Shown piece by piece: positions 8,770-18,772 of a stretch of DNA of 64,000 bases (positions within the stretch are counted from its first letter, which is position 1; every line of letters begins with the position of its first letter). The stretch is from Terrihalobacillus insolitus (GTDB lineage Bacteria; Bacillota; Bacilli; Bacillales; Amphibacillaceae). The stretch covers positions 114,632 through 178,631 of the forward strand of contig NZ_JAMQKB010000006.1 of NCBI RefSeq assembly GCF_028416575.1, in the 5' to 3' direction. The notes under the pieces were generated by a model. That model saw only the letters and a program-made list of their open reading frames with translations, made no database searches and was not told where the DNA came from. A program made the position numbers and the translations under genes.

Positions 8770-9003
8770 TCATTTTAATAAAAACCCTTTAATTGATACA
8801 AATAAAGAAAGTAAAAAGACAACAAAAAATAACCAACCATAGGCTTTTCGCTCTTTTTGAAATTCTTCTAACCCCATAACCAACATCATTAGACCTAAGA
8901 ATAACATCATGTATGGCTGAAACTCTAAATTTTTCGTGATTAGTCCATATACAGCAAATAAAATGCCTACAACCGAGAAAACATAACGTAAAATTTTCAG
9001 CAA
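8770..9003 (-). CDS. DUF3953 (YczI-like) membrane protein
   Basis: About 77 residues, mostly three hydrophobic helices separated by short loops. The pattern ...YGLITKNLEFQPYMMLFLGLMMLVMGLEEFQKERKAYGW matches DUF3953 (B. subtilis YczI), whose function is unknown. The open frame extends further upstream, but the TTG at 9003 is preceded by AAAGGAGAG at suitable spacing. Starting there removes a non-conserved 16-residue leader, so I prefer it. Confidence 0.7.
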   Translation of the reverse strand: MLKILRYVFSVVGILFAVYGLITKNLEFQPYMMLFLGLMMLVMGLEEFQKERKAYGWLFFVVFLLSLFVSIKGFLLK

Positions 9004-9108
9004 AAAATCACTCTCCTTTATCTTCTTCAACAAAAACTGCCACATTAACACAACAAGGCTGCTGAAATGATAACTATTGTTCTAATAAGGCTTGCATCCG
9101 ATAGCATC

Positions 9109-9684
9109 CTAAGAATTATTGATACCGTAAACCTTTACCCTATTCCAAATTTTATCCCAACCCTTTTTGGTAACTCGACTATTGTAAACTTTAATTCTTT
9201 CTTTTTTGTCGTAAAATGGTGTAGGTCTTACTTCTAAATTCACAACATCATTAATTCCCCAAGGGGCTATTAATTTAATATCATTTTTTTCATCTAATTT
9301 GACACCTAAAGATGTAGCTGTCTCTGGAAATTTGGAAATACCGTCGATAGATGATGAATAGGGAGGCATGTTACTTTTAATGTGCATTCTTGCCTGATTT
9401 TTTACTGACCAAGGGATATCGGACACAAAGGATTTTAACATTTCTTCAATCTTTTTTTCTTCTAATTCATCTACTTTTCTCGAATCGAAGTAAATTACAT
9501 CAATATCTGGTAATGGAGTCCTTGAACTAAAATTGTGTACCACATCCCATATTTTTGAACGAACAAATCCTGCACAAATCCACCAATCAGGCAAATTTAA
9601 TACTTTTACAGTTTTTAATAAATTCATCATCCATTCATCTTCTCTTATAGCTTTAATTATATCTTCCTCGTTTCTTATTACCAT
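9109..9684 (-). CDS. Nucleotidyltransferase-family protein (COG3575-like)
   Basis: About 191 residues. The N-terminus (EEDIIKAIREDEWMMNLLKTVKVLNLPDWWICAGFVRSKIWD) and the acidic pair PLPDIDVIYFD resemble the DUF925/COG3575 branch of the nucleotidyltransferase fold, in which the two Asp residues bind metal. The C-terminal VNLEVRPTPFYDKKERIKVYNSRVTKKGWD is a conserved tail of this family. Biological substrate unknown. The GTG at 9696 is possible, but the ATG at 9684 lies 9 nt after AGGTG and starts at the conserved helix. Confidence 0.75.
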   Translation of the reverse strand: MVIRNEEDIIKAIREDEWMMNLLKTVKVLNLPDWWICAGFVRSKIWDVVHNFSSRTPLPDIDVIYFDSRKVDELEEKKIEEMLKSFVSDIPWSVKNQARMHIKSNMPPYSSSIDGISKFPETATSLGVKLDEKNDIKLIAPWGINDVVNLEVRPTPFYDKKERIKVYNSRVTKKGWDKIWNRVKVYGINNS

Positions 9685-9806
9685 TGAAACTAACACCTAC
9701 TTATAATCTATTGCACCTGCATTAAGCTAATTTTTCTTCATAAATTGAAAATTGAGCATCAATTCCCTCTTTATTTCCACGGGCATCTAACCTTTCAATG
9801 CACGTC

Positions 9807-10430
9807 TTAACTACTCTTCCGAACAAGCTCAATAAAGTGGACTAGTATTCTAGCAGTTAGTCCCCAAATCACTTTGTCCTCAAACACATAGAAATATTCA
9901 TCCATTTTACTTGTCCGCCAATTATAATTTCGGCCGCCTGCAATCAGATCAAATGGGAAATTTTCCTCTGGTTGCACCTCAAAGTTTACATGATAAACCT
10001 TGGGTTCTTTTTCTAGAAAAAAGGATAGCGGTACTGTAAATACTTCCTCTACCTCTGACTGATTTGGCGTAATACAATCTAAGTTGTTCACTTGCCCTAC
10101 ATATGGGTAGACAATCATGCCAAATGGAGAAACTAAATAATCTAAAGGAGAAATATCTGATATGGCATTTCTATTAATACCCAGCTCTTCTACTGTTTCT
10201 CTAATGGCCACATCCTGTTCCGTCTTATCTTTCGGTTCCATTTTGCCTCCTGGGAAACAAATTTCTCCAGGCTGCCTATTCATTGCACTGGAACGAATCT
10301 CGAATAGAATATGAACCTCCTCATTCATCTGTACAAGGGGCAACAGAACTGCAAATTTGGAAAACTGTTCACTGCCAAGTATCGATGGAGTATGCTTATT
10401 TAGTTTATTTAAAATAAGTTTTGCATCCAT
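9807..10430 (-). CDS. Nudix hydrolase, CoA pyrophosphatase type
   Basis: 207 residues with a complete Nudix box: GG at 61-62, then E and D positions, ending RETVEELG (77-84), the Mg2+-binding helix. The preceding RQPGEICFPGGKME is the UPF0035 signature that separates coenzyme A diphosphatases (YeaB/NudL type) from other Nudix enzymes. The expected reaction is cleavage of CoA or oxidised CoA to 3',5'-ADP and phosphopantetheine. The ATG follows GAGGTGAATTC. Single gene. Confidence 0.88.
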   Translation of the reverse strand: MDAKLILNKLNKHTPSILGSEQFSKFAVLLPLVQMNEEVHILFEIRSSAMNRQPGEICFPGGKMEPKDKTEQDVAIRETVEELGINRNAISDISPLDYLVSPFGMIVYPYVGQVNNLDCITPNQSEVEEVFTVPLSFFLEKEPKVYHVNFEVQPEENFPFDLIAGGRNYNWRTSKMDEYFYVFEDKVIWGLTARILVHFIELVRKSS

Positions 10431-10735
10431 GAATTCACCTCAAATTAAATACCTATCATCATTAAAAATAATTGTTACTAAAAAGTATAACATAGTATGA
10501 AATCCACATAACAGAACATAACATACGTTACAATGGTTAATCCTTATTTTACATGTTACTATTTAACAAAAATTAAAATGCAACCAGTTCACAATACCTA
10601 CTTACTAATTTACGTAAGCATTGATTTTGACACTTAAATCAATGTGCTGTAACTTATTAGGGACAATACCAAGTATAATTATCAGAATACAATACTATTA
10701 TATTAAAAAACTATTTCTAATTTGGAGGTCGGTTT
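10431..10735. other. Intergenic region upstream of the symporter
   Basis: AT-rich promoter region between the divergent Nudix and dicarboxylate symporter genes. Possible -10 elements occur close to 10690-10705, but none is convincing. No repeat or remnant was recognised. Confidence 0.45.
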
Positions 10736-11956
10736 ATGAAAACCGTTTGGAGAAGCTACATTCATGCATCGCTTATTTTAAAAATCACCGTTGCGCTAGT
10801 GTTCGGCATTATTATTGGTTTGATTTTTGGGCAGCAAGCGGCAGTTCTATCACCTTTTGGCGATCTTTTAATTCGTCTGCTTAAGTTCCTTATTGTCCCA
10901 CTCGTTTTATTCACGTTAATCGTAGGTGTGAATCAAACAAAGATTGGAAGTTTGGGACGAATGGGGGGAAAGGTATTTGTCTATTATCTACTAACTTCCG
11001 CTTTGGCAATTATCGTTGGCGTAACTGTTGCAAGTATTTTCAACCCTGGAAGTGGTATGAACCTTGATTCTAGTGAAGCATTTCAAGTTCCTGAAAATCC
11101 AGGTATCATCAGTGTTCTATTAAATATCGTGCCTGAAAATATTGTTACGGCATTCAGTGAACTGAATCTGTTAGGGATCATCTTCACAGCATTCGCTTTT
11201 GGTATTGCGATATCTTCTTTAAGGGCATCTAAAGGACATACGGAATTAGGTGAACACGTTTATAAAGTGATAGATGCTCTAAACGAAGCAACTTTATCAA
11301 TCATGAAGGTCGTGCTTCAATATGTGCCGATCGGAATTTTTGCTATTATTGCAGTAACAGTCGGTAACCAAGGGGCAGATACTTTATTATCTTTGGGAAG
11401 CATGGTTGCTGTTCTATACGTGGCTTTAATCGTACAGCTTGGCTTTTACCTTATCCTAATGCTATTATCAAAAGTCCGTCCGAGTAATTTTTTCAGCCAA
11501 GCGCGAACGCCGATGATCACCGCTTTTGTTACACAGAGTAGTGCGGGTACATTGCCCTTGACGTTGGATGCAGCCAAAAATTTGGGGTTATCAAAGAGCT
11601 TATATGGATTTAGTCTACCATTAGGAGCAACTATTAACATGGATGGAGCAGCAATCCGCATAGCCGTTTCAGCTGTATTTGCAGCCAACATTGTTGGGGA
11701 TCCATTGAGTTTTATCGACATATTGCAAGTCGTATTGATAGGAACATTGGCTTCTATTGGTACAGCGGGTGTTCCAGGTGCAGGCATTATTATGATAGCA
11801 ACCGTTTTCGCACAGTTGGGCTTACCTATCGAAGCAGTAGGTCTGTTAACAGCTGTTGATGCACTCGTTGGAATGGGTTGTACTGCTCTAAATGTCACTG
11901 GTGATCTGGTTGGAACAAATATCATTGATAAAACCGAAACCAAACAAGAAGTATAA
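10736..11956 (+). CDS. Dicarboxylate/amino acid:cation symporter (DAACS family)
   Basis: 406 residues with the GltP/GltT/DctA fold. The serine-rich TQSSAGTLPLTLDAA loop (hairpin HP1) is present, and the family signature GATINMDGAA follows. The HP2-like segment GTAGVPGAGIIMIATV is also visible. It would import C4-dicarboxylates, glutamate or aspartate with Na+ or H+; the exact substrate is not decidable. The ATG follows TTGGAGGTCGG. It is monocistronic and ends at a strong terminator. Confidence 0.9.
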   Translation: MKTVWRSYIHASLILKITVALVFGIIIGLIFGQQAAVLSPFGDLLIRLLKFLIVPLVLFTLIVGVNQTKIGSLGRMGGKVFVYYLLTSALAIIVGVTVASIFNPGSGMNLDSSEAFQVPENPGIISVLLNIVPENIVTAFSELNLLGIIFTAFAFGIAISSLRASKGHTELGEHVYKVIDALNEATLSIMKVVLQYVPIGIFAIIAVTVGNQGADTLLSLGSMVAVLYVALIVQLGFYLILMLLSKVRPSNFFSQARTPMITAFVTQSSAGTLPLTLDAAKNLGLSKSLYGFSLPLGATINMDGAAIRIAVSAVFAANIVGDPLSFIDILQVVLIGTLASIGTAGVPGAGIIMIATVFAQLGLPIEAVGLLTAVDALVGMGCTALNVTGDLVGTNIIDKTETKQEV

Positions 11957-11970
11957 AGATATCTCTATAA

Positions 11971-12020
11971 AAAGAGACTCCAGATACTGACTTTTAAAAC
12001 AGTGTGGAGTCTCTTTTTTA
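11971..12020 (+). terminator. Rho-independent terminator after the symporter
   Basis: AAAGAGACTCCA pairs with TGGAGTCTCTTT and is followed by TTTT, 15 nt past the stop codon. A classical intrinsic terminator for the plus-strand symporter gene. Confidence 0.88.
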
Positions 12021-12109
12021 CAGGCAATATTTGTAAAAATCGTCATTCATTTAAATTCCATAAACTTTTTGTTCGCAAGGTGAACGTTCAACAAACAATT
12101 TCATGTACT

Positions 12110-13282
12110 CTAAAGGTTTTCTAGAAACAACCGGATTACATCTGCTCCACCAATGAATGTTCCTAGCGAGCTTCCCAAATTCGCCAAAACAACGATCAGT
12201 AAAATGCGGGACACCTTATTCCTCCAAAAACCTTTTACACTAAAAACATCCTCAGAAAGTGTTTCAAAGTCTGCTACACTCGGTCGACGCAAAAAGGCTT
12301 GTACAATTCCGGCAAACCAACCAGCTGCAATTAAAGGATTCAAGGATGTTATTGGCGCCGCTACAAAAGCGGTAATAATGGTTAGCGGATGACCGAGAGC
12401 AACCGCTGCCCCAATTGCGGAAAAGGAGCCATTCCACAGTATCCAGCTTATCGTTTGCTGGAATCCAGCAGAAGGATTTGCTAAAAAGGTATATGCAATA
12501 ATTGCAAGAATAAGAACTGGGATTGACCATGCAATCAATTTAGGACCCTTAGATTTAGGTGGAACTTTTGACAAACGTACTAAATCATGTTCCTTATGAA
12601 TTTCTTCTTTAATACCTGGGACATGAGCAGCTCCCAATACAGCAACAACCTTGTTACCAGGCGCATCCTTGATTTTCTGAGCTAAATACTGATCCCGCTC
12701 ATCTATTAAAGGCGTTTTTAGTCGTGGAAAGTGCTCTGTAAAATCCTTCAGCATCGCATTCAGCATATCTTGGGACTTTAACTTTTCCAATTCCTCTTCT
12801 GTGATGGTTTCGTTATTGAATATACTAAACATAATTTGTAAAAGAAGCTTAGCCTTGCCCCAAAAGCCTACCCCATGCCAAATGCGGGCAAAGGTTACTT
12901 GTATATTTCGATCAGCAAGCACTAGGTTAGCGTTCATTTCCTTTGCGGATTCAATCCCCTGAATCATTTCTTGCCCTGCATTAATTCCGAATTGTTTTGC
13001 CATCCGTTTTTGAAAGGATGATATAGCAAGATTCATTAAAAGCAAAGTAGCTTTCTTTTCTTTAATGACCTTAAATATGTCCATATCCTTCCATTTGTTT
13101 CCATCCATTATTGATTGGTATCTTTGTTCATCCAACTCAACACAAACAGAATCTGGGCTTTCCGATTCAATCACTTGTTTTACCTGTTCCGCACTTTGTT
13201 TCGATACGTGGGCAGTCCCCACAAGGATAATTTCCTTGTCATTCAAATCCATTCTTGTTATGTTTGCGATTTCTTCTGACAT
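12110..13282 (-). CDS. TraB/PrgY-family membrane protein
   Basis: 390 residues. The N-terminal half has the TraB/TIKI metalloprotease-like core: LVGTAHVSKQSAEQV with the GxxH motif, SVCVELDEQRY, LADRNIQVTFARIW, and VVAVLGAAHVPGI with the second His. The C-terminal ~140 residues hold several membrane helices and the conserved GWFAGIVQAFLRRPSVADF stretch. The family includes pheromone-shutdown TraB/PrgY of enterococcal plasmids; chromosomal homologues in Bacillaceae and archaea have no proven role. The ATG follows AGGAAGG. Confidence 0.87.
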   Translation of the reverse strand: MSEEIANITRMDLNDKEIILVGTAHVSKQSAEQVKQVIESESPDSVCVELDEQRYQSIMDGNKWKDMDIFKVIKEKKATLLLMNLAISSFQKRMAKQFGINAGQEMIQGIESAKEMNANLVLADRNIQVTFARIWHGVGFWGKAKLLLQIMFSIFNNETITEEELEKLKSQDMLNAMLKDFTEHFPRLKTPLIDERDQYLAQKIKDAPGNKVVAVLGAAHVPGIKEEIHKEHDLVRLSKVPPKSKGPKLIAWSIPVLILAIIAYTFLANPSAGFQQTISWILWNGSFSAIGAAVALGHPLTIITAFVAAPITSLNPLIAAGWFAGIVQAFLRRPSVADFETLSEDVFSVKGFWRNKVSRILLIVVLANLGSSLGTFIGGADVIRLFLENL

Positions 13283-13424
13283 AAACTACCTTCCTCTGCT
13301 GAATTTCAATATTATATATATATCATACAGTTTTACTTGTATTTATTATATAATAATGAGCCAGATTGAAGTTAATTTCAATGAAGATCTTTTGTTAGTG
13401 AAAAAATATGGTCACTATAAGTGC

Positions 13425-13670
13425 ATGGTGAAAAGTCGACAAGTTAGAAGGTCAACTAAGAACACCACTTCCTGTAACAGTGTCGATACAAGTACGTCAG
13501 TCATCGCAAGCAAATCGAATCGGCGTGTCACCTCTGTACGGGTTCTCATTGCCCTTTCTTCTATGTCCTTCCTTGTAGCAAAGGCATGATCTGGATATAA
13601 TTCAATCCCTAATGTCCCTTTATTATTTCGCATGCATAGGATAATACAAAAATAAGCTAAGGGAGGTTCT
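13425..13670. repeat. Probable dispersed non-coding repeat upstream of the coiled-coil gene
   Basis: This ~250-bp segment between a TraB gene and a coiled-coil gene is open on the minus strand for 87 codons. That frame has no start-site support and reads like the spurious ORFs generated by dispersed repeats in related genomes (YPDHAFATRKDIEERAMRTR). There is no second copy in the window, so the repeat call rests on recollection. Confidence 0.3.
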
Positions 13671-13678
13671 GGGTACAA

Positions 13679-14413
13679 ATGGGTTTATTTATTAACAAGA
13701 GTAACCATCCAAACATTTTTAAGAACAACTCAACTATTAAGGAGCCAAATCAAGAAAGTTTTAGAAGGAACTATTTTTCAGAAATGGTTGAAGAACAGAA
13801 AAAAATAAACGATTCATTAATCGACTCCTTTCATGATTTAAAGCATTTATACCAGCAGCAAGAAACGAATCAAGTAAATAATTGGAATAAACTTGGTCAA
13901 CAATTAAACGAATTAAAAGAAAAAAACATTCAACAAGATCAATTTGAAAGTGAGGCGACAGAGTGGTTAACCAAATTGGATGAAAACAATAGGAAGTTAC
14001 GAAATATAGTAGAAAATGAAAGTGTATTAAATAAGGATATGTATGATCAGATCAACGCCTTAAGTCAATCCAATAAAGAGATTGTGGATCAATTAGGAAG
14101 TTATGATACGACGAACCAGCAACTGCTGTCACAAATGCAACATATTCAGGAACACATGTCTAAACAAGATGATAAGCAGAGTGAAATGATGAGTAGGGTT
14201 GAAAGCCAAGAAGCACTAATGGAGAAAGCCTTAATCAAAATCGATCATATTCGCTCCACTCTTTACGAGAGGGCTAACTATTTAGCAGAAGAAATAGAAA
14301 ACGGGTATAACATAACTTCCACATTTTTGTATCAATTGGTTACGAGCTCTGATCAACCTCTAAACCTTTATATGATGAAACAAAAAAAGGAAGAAAATCA
14401 AAAGGAATCTTAA
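13679..14413 (+). CDS. Coiled-coil protein of unknown function
   Basis: 244 residues, highly charged and Gln/Asn-rich, with heptad-like helices from about residue 35 to 200. It has no signal peptide, membrane helix or known domain. The N-terminus (MGLFINKSNHPNIFKNNST) is basic and polar. The C-terminal ~45 residues (NYLAEEIENGYNITSTFLYQLVTSSDQPLNLYMMKQ) look like a separate conserved globular cap. The ATG follows AAGGGAGG. It is read alone, with a hairpin 190 bp downstream. A structural or spore-associated role is possible, but nothing in the sequence shows it. Confidence 0.75.
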   Translation: MGLFINKSNHPNIFKNNSTIKEPNQESFRRNYFSEMVEEQKKINDSLIDSFHDLKHLYQQQETNQVNNWNKLGQQLNELKEKNIQQDQFESEATEWLTKLDENNRKLRNIVENESVLNKDMYDQINALSQSNKEIVDQLGSYDTTNQQLLSQMQHIQEHMSKQDDKQSEMMSRVESQEALMEKALIKIDHIRSTLYERANYLAEEIENGYNITSTFLYQLVTSSDQPLNLYMMKQKKEENQKES

Positions 14414-14600
14414 GAAGCCAGACGAAATCAACGGATCAATCAGAGTTTACTATCCACGCTAAAGGGAATGAATCATTCCTCAACCATTGAGAAATTACAT
14501 GAGTTGCAAATTTCAAAATTGATTTAGCTTTTAACCCTTTCATCACTTCGCATTGCCACTTATTGCTTACTCTTATAAAATTTAATCATTTAAAAAGGCA

Positions 14601-14643
14601 AGCAGGTAGACGAGAGATACTTTTTCTTGTCTACCTGTTTATT
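14601..14643 (+). terminator. Candidate terminator downstream of the coiled-coil gene
   Basis: CAGGTAGAC / GTCTACCTG, a 9-bp stem with a 17-nt loop followed by TTTATTTA. It lies in the 350-bp gap before the BCCT gene. That gap also has the 15-bp palindrome GGAATGAATCATTCC at 14465-14479 but no coding sequence. Confidence 0.55.
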
Positions 14644-14765
14644 TATGTAAGCGGTATTTTTTTCTTTTACATAATCCTTTTGGTAAAGGAAGATACTAAA
14701 GGAACAGAATATATTTGTCTTAGTTGGATAAATACACAAATTTTACATAGAAAGGAGCTCCATTT

Positions 14766-16277
14766 ATGAAGCAGAACTATACTGTATTTTTTGTTTCTAT
14801 TTCAATACTGTCTATACTTGTTATCACTGGAGTAATTATTCCAGACACATTGGAACGAATAACCGCAAATATCCAATCCTTTTTCTCGACAGCGTTTGGA
14901 TGGTATTACCTTATTCTTGTAACCATTATCCTCATCATTTGTTTGTATTTGTTAATAAGTCCTGTTGGAAGAATAAAGCTTGGAAAACCTGACGATAAGC
15001 CTGAGTTTTCAAGACCCACCTGGATTTCCATGTTATTTAGTGCTGGGATGGGGATCGGCCTTGTCTTTTATGGTACCTCAGAACCAATAAGTCATTATGC
15101 AATTAGCTCTCCAACAGGGGAACTTGGCACAGATCAAGGCATTAAGGATGCCCTCCGGTTTACTTTTTTTCATTGGGGAATCCACGCTTGGAGTATTTAC
15201 GCTATTATTGCGTTGTCTATCGCTTACTTTCATTTCCGACACGGGAAGTTAGGATTAATAAGTGCAACATTAAAACCAATCCTTGGTGAAAGGGTAAACG
15301 GGGCAACTGGCAAAGCAATCGATATCTTTGCCGTTTTAGCTACAGTCATTGGTGTTGCTACATCGCTTGGTTTTGGTGCTGTACAAATAAATGGTGGATT
15401 GTCCTATCTTTTTGGAATCCCAACAAATATTCTGATTCAATTTTTAATTATTGTTATTGTCACCGTTTTATTTATGATTTCTGCTTGGTCGGGATTAAGT
15501 AAAGGGATCAAAATTTTAAGTAATGCCAATATGGGGCTTGCTGCTCTGTTATTTCTGTTAATGTTTATCTTAGGACCGACGTTGTTTATTTTAAATTTAC
15601 TGACCGATACGATCGGTGCATATGCACAAACTTTACCACAAATGAGCTTCAGAATTGCTCCATTAAATGAAGAAATCCGTGGTTGGATTAACGGTTGGAC
15701 TATTTTTTATTGGGCCTGGTGGATTGCATGGTCACCATTTGTCGGAATCTTTATTGCTCGTGTTTCGAAAGGGCGTAGTATCCGAGAGTTTGTATTTAAT
15801 GTATTACTAGTTCCCACTATTGTTGTATTTTTGTGGTTTACCACGTTTGGTGGTTCCGCAATCTTACTTGAACATAACGGTGTCGCTGAAATATCTGGTT
15901 TAGCGACGGAAGAATCCTTGTTTGGCGTTTTTGCCAATTATCCATTGGGCTTATTCACTTCCATAATTGCAATTGTGCTCATCGGAACGTTCTTTATTAC
16001 TTCAGCGGATTCTGGCACATATGTTTTAGGTATGATGACGACAAACGGATCTCACTCACCAGGCATTAAAATTAAACTGACTTGGGGAATTATGCTTTCG
16101 GCAATAGCCATAGCACTTCTTTACACTGGAGGACTCCAAGCACTACAAAACACCATGATCATTGCAGCACTTCCCTTTTCTTTAATTATCGCTTTAATGA
16201 CAATGAGTTTAATCAAATCATTATACAGTGAATCGAAAGAGCTGGGAATTGGTCGAATCAAAAAACGAAAGTCATAG
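14766..16277 (+). CDS. BCCT-family transporter (glycine betaine/choline type)
   Basis: 503 residues with twelve membrane helices. Family marks are SAGMGIGLVFYGTSEPISHY, HWGIHAWSIYAI (substrate-aromatic-box helix), MISAWSGLSKGIKILSNANM and the BCCT signature GWTIFYWAWWIAWSPFVGIFIARVSKGRSIREF. It is similar to OpuD/BetL, which import glycine betaine with Na+ for osmoprotection. Substrate choice between betaine, choline and carnitine is not settled. The ATG follows AAAGGAGCTCC. Single gene ending at a terminator. Confidence 0.9.
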   Translation: MKQNYTVFFVSISILSILVITGVIIPDTLERITANIQSFFSTAFGWYYLILVTIILIICLYLLISPVGRIKLGKPDDKPEFSRPTWISMLFSAGMGIGLVFYGTSEPISHYAISSPTGELGTDQGIKDALRFTFFHWGIHAWSIYAIIALSIAYFHFRHGKLGLISATLKPILGERVNGATGKAIDIFAVLATVIGVATSLGFGAVQINGGLSYLFGIPTNILIQFLIIVIVTVLFMISAWSGLSKGIKILSNANMGLAALLFLLMFILGPTLFILNLLTDTIGAYAQTLPQMSFRIAPLNEEIRGWINGWTIFYWAWWIAWSPFVGIFIARVSKGRSIREFVFNVLLVPTIVVFLWFTTFGGSAILLEHNGVAEISGLATEESLFGVFANYPLGLFTSIIAIVLIGTFFITSADSGTYVLGMMTTNGSHSPGIKIKLTWGIMLSAIAIALLYTGGLQALQNTMIIAALPFSLIIALMTMSLIKSLYSESKELGIGRIKKRKS

Positions 16278-16302
16278 GTATAGGGGACATATAAAATATA
16301 AA

Positions 16303-16342
16303 CGAGAGAGCTGCCCGTATTACTAATGGACAGCTCTTTCTT
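16303..16342 (+). terminator. Rho-independent terminator after the BCCT gene
   Basis: GAGAGCTGYCC / GGACAGCTCTTTC hairpin with an ~11-nt loop and a short U-rich tail, 26 nt after the BCCT stop. It may also separate this gene from the convergent oxidoreductase gene. Confidence 0.75.
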
Positions 16343-16381
16343 AGCATATTTGATATGTTTTCGAAAATGCAGAGTGGAATC

Positions 16382-18739
16382 CTACTCTACCGCCATTTCT
16401 AAGTCTTCAATTCGCTTTTCAAAATAATCAACATCTTTTTTCGCATTAAAACGTTCCGCCTTTTCCACTTTAACTGCAACACTGTATTGAGGAATTCCTG
16501 AAGGCCCATCATAGATACCCTTTGGAATCAAGAAATTTCCTTCTGGGAAATGAAGACCGATATTTCCGTTTGTTATATCCGCAAAATGAGCTTTCCCTTG
16601 AAAGGTACCAAATTGGTTGTAAATAACAATTGGTTCTCCATCTGTTATATTTAGTGCTCTTGCATCTTTTTCATTGATTAATACATCATTACGACCTGCA
16701 GAGTTGAATGGATCTGTTTCCTTGTAAACCATAGAGTTAAACTGTTTACCACGACGTGTAGTAATATAGAATGTGCCTTCTGGTTTATCCAGTTTTGGAA
16801 TGTCAATTGGAATTAGATTTCCTCTCCCATCTGGCGTCGGACAAATTCCGTCTTCACATAACCACGCGCCGCCCCATTGGAAAACGTCACCTTGTTTTTT
16901 CAGATGCTGAATACCATTGTAGCTTGGATTTGCATGCGCTATTTCATCACGAATAGATTGACCACTTTTAAAGTCAACTAGATGTGCTGTTTCTGGTTTC
17001 ACTCTTTTTGCAAGATCAACGTAAATTTTCCATTCCGTACGGGCTTCATCTACCGTTTGCTTATTTCCTTTGATTTCAGGTGAAAAATAAACCATCCGCT
17101 CCGTTGAAGTAGAAGTTCCACCGCCTTCTTGTTCATAACGAGTTTTCGCTGGAAGAACAATTACTGCTTCTTTCGCATCGACCAGTGTCGACGTATTAAA
17201 GATAATATCTTGGTGAACCCGAATGTCTAATTCAGATAATGCTTTTTCAATAAAATCAGGATTTGGCATTGTTTCTAAGAAATTTCCACCGCTCATATAG
17301 TAGAGTTTTAATTTTCTTTCATGATCATCTGGAAGAACAGCATTTTCTAGAGAAACACCCACAATGTCTCCTTGCCACTTTGGAAGTTCAAAGTCCCATA
17401 GCTTTTCAATTCTCTTAACATTTTCCTCATCCCAGCCACCGCCAGGAAGAACAAATGGATCTGCTCCCATTTCACCACTACCTTGAACACTAGAGTGTCC
17501 ACGGAATGGCATAAGACCAGCATGTTTCCGGCCTAAGTGACCGCGAAGAAGAGCAAGATTCGCAACCTGAGAAATATTATCTGTTGCAAAAGAATGCATC
17601 GTTAAGCCTAACGCCCACGCATATACTGCATTTCTGCTATTTGCTAATAGTTCGGATAACTCTATCATTCTTTCTTTTGTTACACCTGAAGACTTCTCAA
17701 TCTCATCCCAGGATTGGTCTTGGACTTTCCCCTTAAGCTCCTCATAACCATTCACATGTTCCTGCACAAATTCGTGGTTAATGGCAGATCCAGCTTCTTT
17801 TTCCTCCATTTCAAACCAATGTTTCATGATTCCGTGCATTAATGCAATGTCTCCGCCAATGTTGACCTGATAAAAATCATCCGCAATTTTAGTTCCAAAT
17901 AATGCAGATTCAGCATTTGAAGGGACCCAATATTTATCCATCGCTGGCTCCCTATATGGATTAATAACAATAATCTTTGTGCCTTGTTTCTTAGCAGCAA
18001 GCATATACTTTGTTGAAACAGGCGAACTATTCGAAGCTACAGAACCCCAGAATAAAAGAACATCCGTTCCAATCCAATCTTGATAGTTTGCACTACTAGC
18101 ACCTATTCCAACAGAACGTTTTAGTGCAGTCTTAGATGGGGAATGACAAATACGAGATGCATTATCAACATGGTTCGTTCCAAGGAAACGAGATACCTTT
18201 CCTGCTACATAGTAGGATTCATTGGTAATTCCTCTGGAGGTTAAATAAAAGCCATATTGTTTCGGGTCAAGTTTCTTCATTTTTTCTGCAATCATATCCA
18301 TTGCTTCGTCCCAATCTATATGCGAAAACTTTCTTTCGCCCTTTCTACGAATCAACGGGTATGGAATACGACCGAGCCCTCGTAATTCTTTACTGCTGTA
18401 CTTTTTCAGCTCATCAATATCGGCGTGTGCAATCTCTTCCTTCATCGCAGGCATTGTACTTAAACGCAAAACATTTAAACGTGTTGTGCAGATGTGCGGT
18501 CCCTTCAATGTTTGATCTTGAAGACCTGAAACTCCTAATGCGCATCCATCACAGACACCTTTTGTGAGGATATTTTTGGCGTAATTCAAATTGTCCTTAT
18601 TCTCCCACATGATTTTCATTGTATCTCGAATATGCTTAGGCTTTACTTTACCTAAACCAAACGGAATCGGACTTACCCAATGCTCAGGTGCGGGCGCTTT
18701 AGAAACTTTTATAGGGCCTTGGTGTTTTGTTCCCCCCAT
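16382..18739 (-). CDS. FdhF/YdeP-family molybdopterin oxidoreductase
   Basis: 785 residues of the molybdopterin oxidoreductase superfamily, close to the FdhF/YdeP branch (formate-dehydrogenase-like alpha subunits). C63 and C66 (CDGCALG) and a nearby CTTRLNVLRL segment replace the usual four-Cys cluster. C198 in NASRICHSPSKTAL occupies the position of the Mo-ligating Sec/Cys of formate dehydrogenase H. The C-terminal molydop-binding domain runs from about 640 (FYITTRRGKQFNSMVY) to 760. It is cytoplasmic, with no Tat signal. Neighbouring FdhD and an OFA carrier support a formate role, but the electron acceptor is unknown. The ATG follows AAGGAGTGAG and lies 33 nt past a leader hairpin. Confidence 0.87.
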   Translation of the reverse strand: MGGTKHQGPIKVSKAPAPEHWVSPIPFGLGKVKPKHIRDTMKIMWENKDNLNYAKNILTKGVCDGCALGVSGLQDQTLKGPHICTTRLNVLRLSTMPAMKEEIAHADIDELKKYSSKELRGLGRIPYPLIRRKGERKFSHIDWDEAMDMIAEKMKKLDPKQYGFYLTSRGITNESYYVAGKVSRFLGTNHVDNASRICHSPSKTALKRSVGIGASSANYQDWIGTDVLLFWGSVASNSSPVSTKYMLAAKKQGTKIIVINPYREPAMDKYWVPSNAESALFGTKIADDFYQVNIGGDIALMHGIMKHWFEMEEKEAGSAINHEFVQEHVNGYEELKGKVQDQSWDEIEKSSGVTKERMIELSELLANSRNAVYAWALGLTMHSFATDNISQVANLALLRGHLGRKHAGLMPFRGHSSVQGSGEMGADPFVLPGGGWDEENVKRIEKLWDFELPKWQGDIVGVSLENAVLPDDHERKLKLYYMSGGNFLETMPNPDFIEKALSELDIRVHQDIIFNTSTLVDAKEAVIVLPAKTRYEQEGGGTSTSTERMVYFSPEIKGNKQTVDEARTEWKIYVDLAKRVKPETAHLVDFKSGQSIRDEIAHANPSYNGIQHLKKQGDVFQWGGAWLCEDGICPTPDGRGNLIPIDIPKLDKPEGTFYITTRRGKQFNSMVYKETDPFNSAGRNDVLINEKDARALNITDGEPIVIYNQFGTFQGKAHFADITNGNIGLHFPEGNFLIPKGIYDGPSGIPQYSVAVKVEKAERFNAKKDVDYFEKRIEDLEMAVE

Positions 18740-18772
18740 TTTCTACTCACTCCTTACATTTTATAATTAAAA

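Noticed and set aside
11446..11943. 165-codon minus-strand ORF opposite the symporter gene
   Set aside because: Antisense shadow of a clearly conserved symporter; no independent evidence.
13415..13678. 87-codon minus-strand ORF upstream of the coiled-coil gene
   Set aside because: It overlaps the promoter and ribosome binding site of that gene and looks like a repeat-derived spurious frame; treated as a repeat instead.
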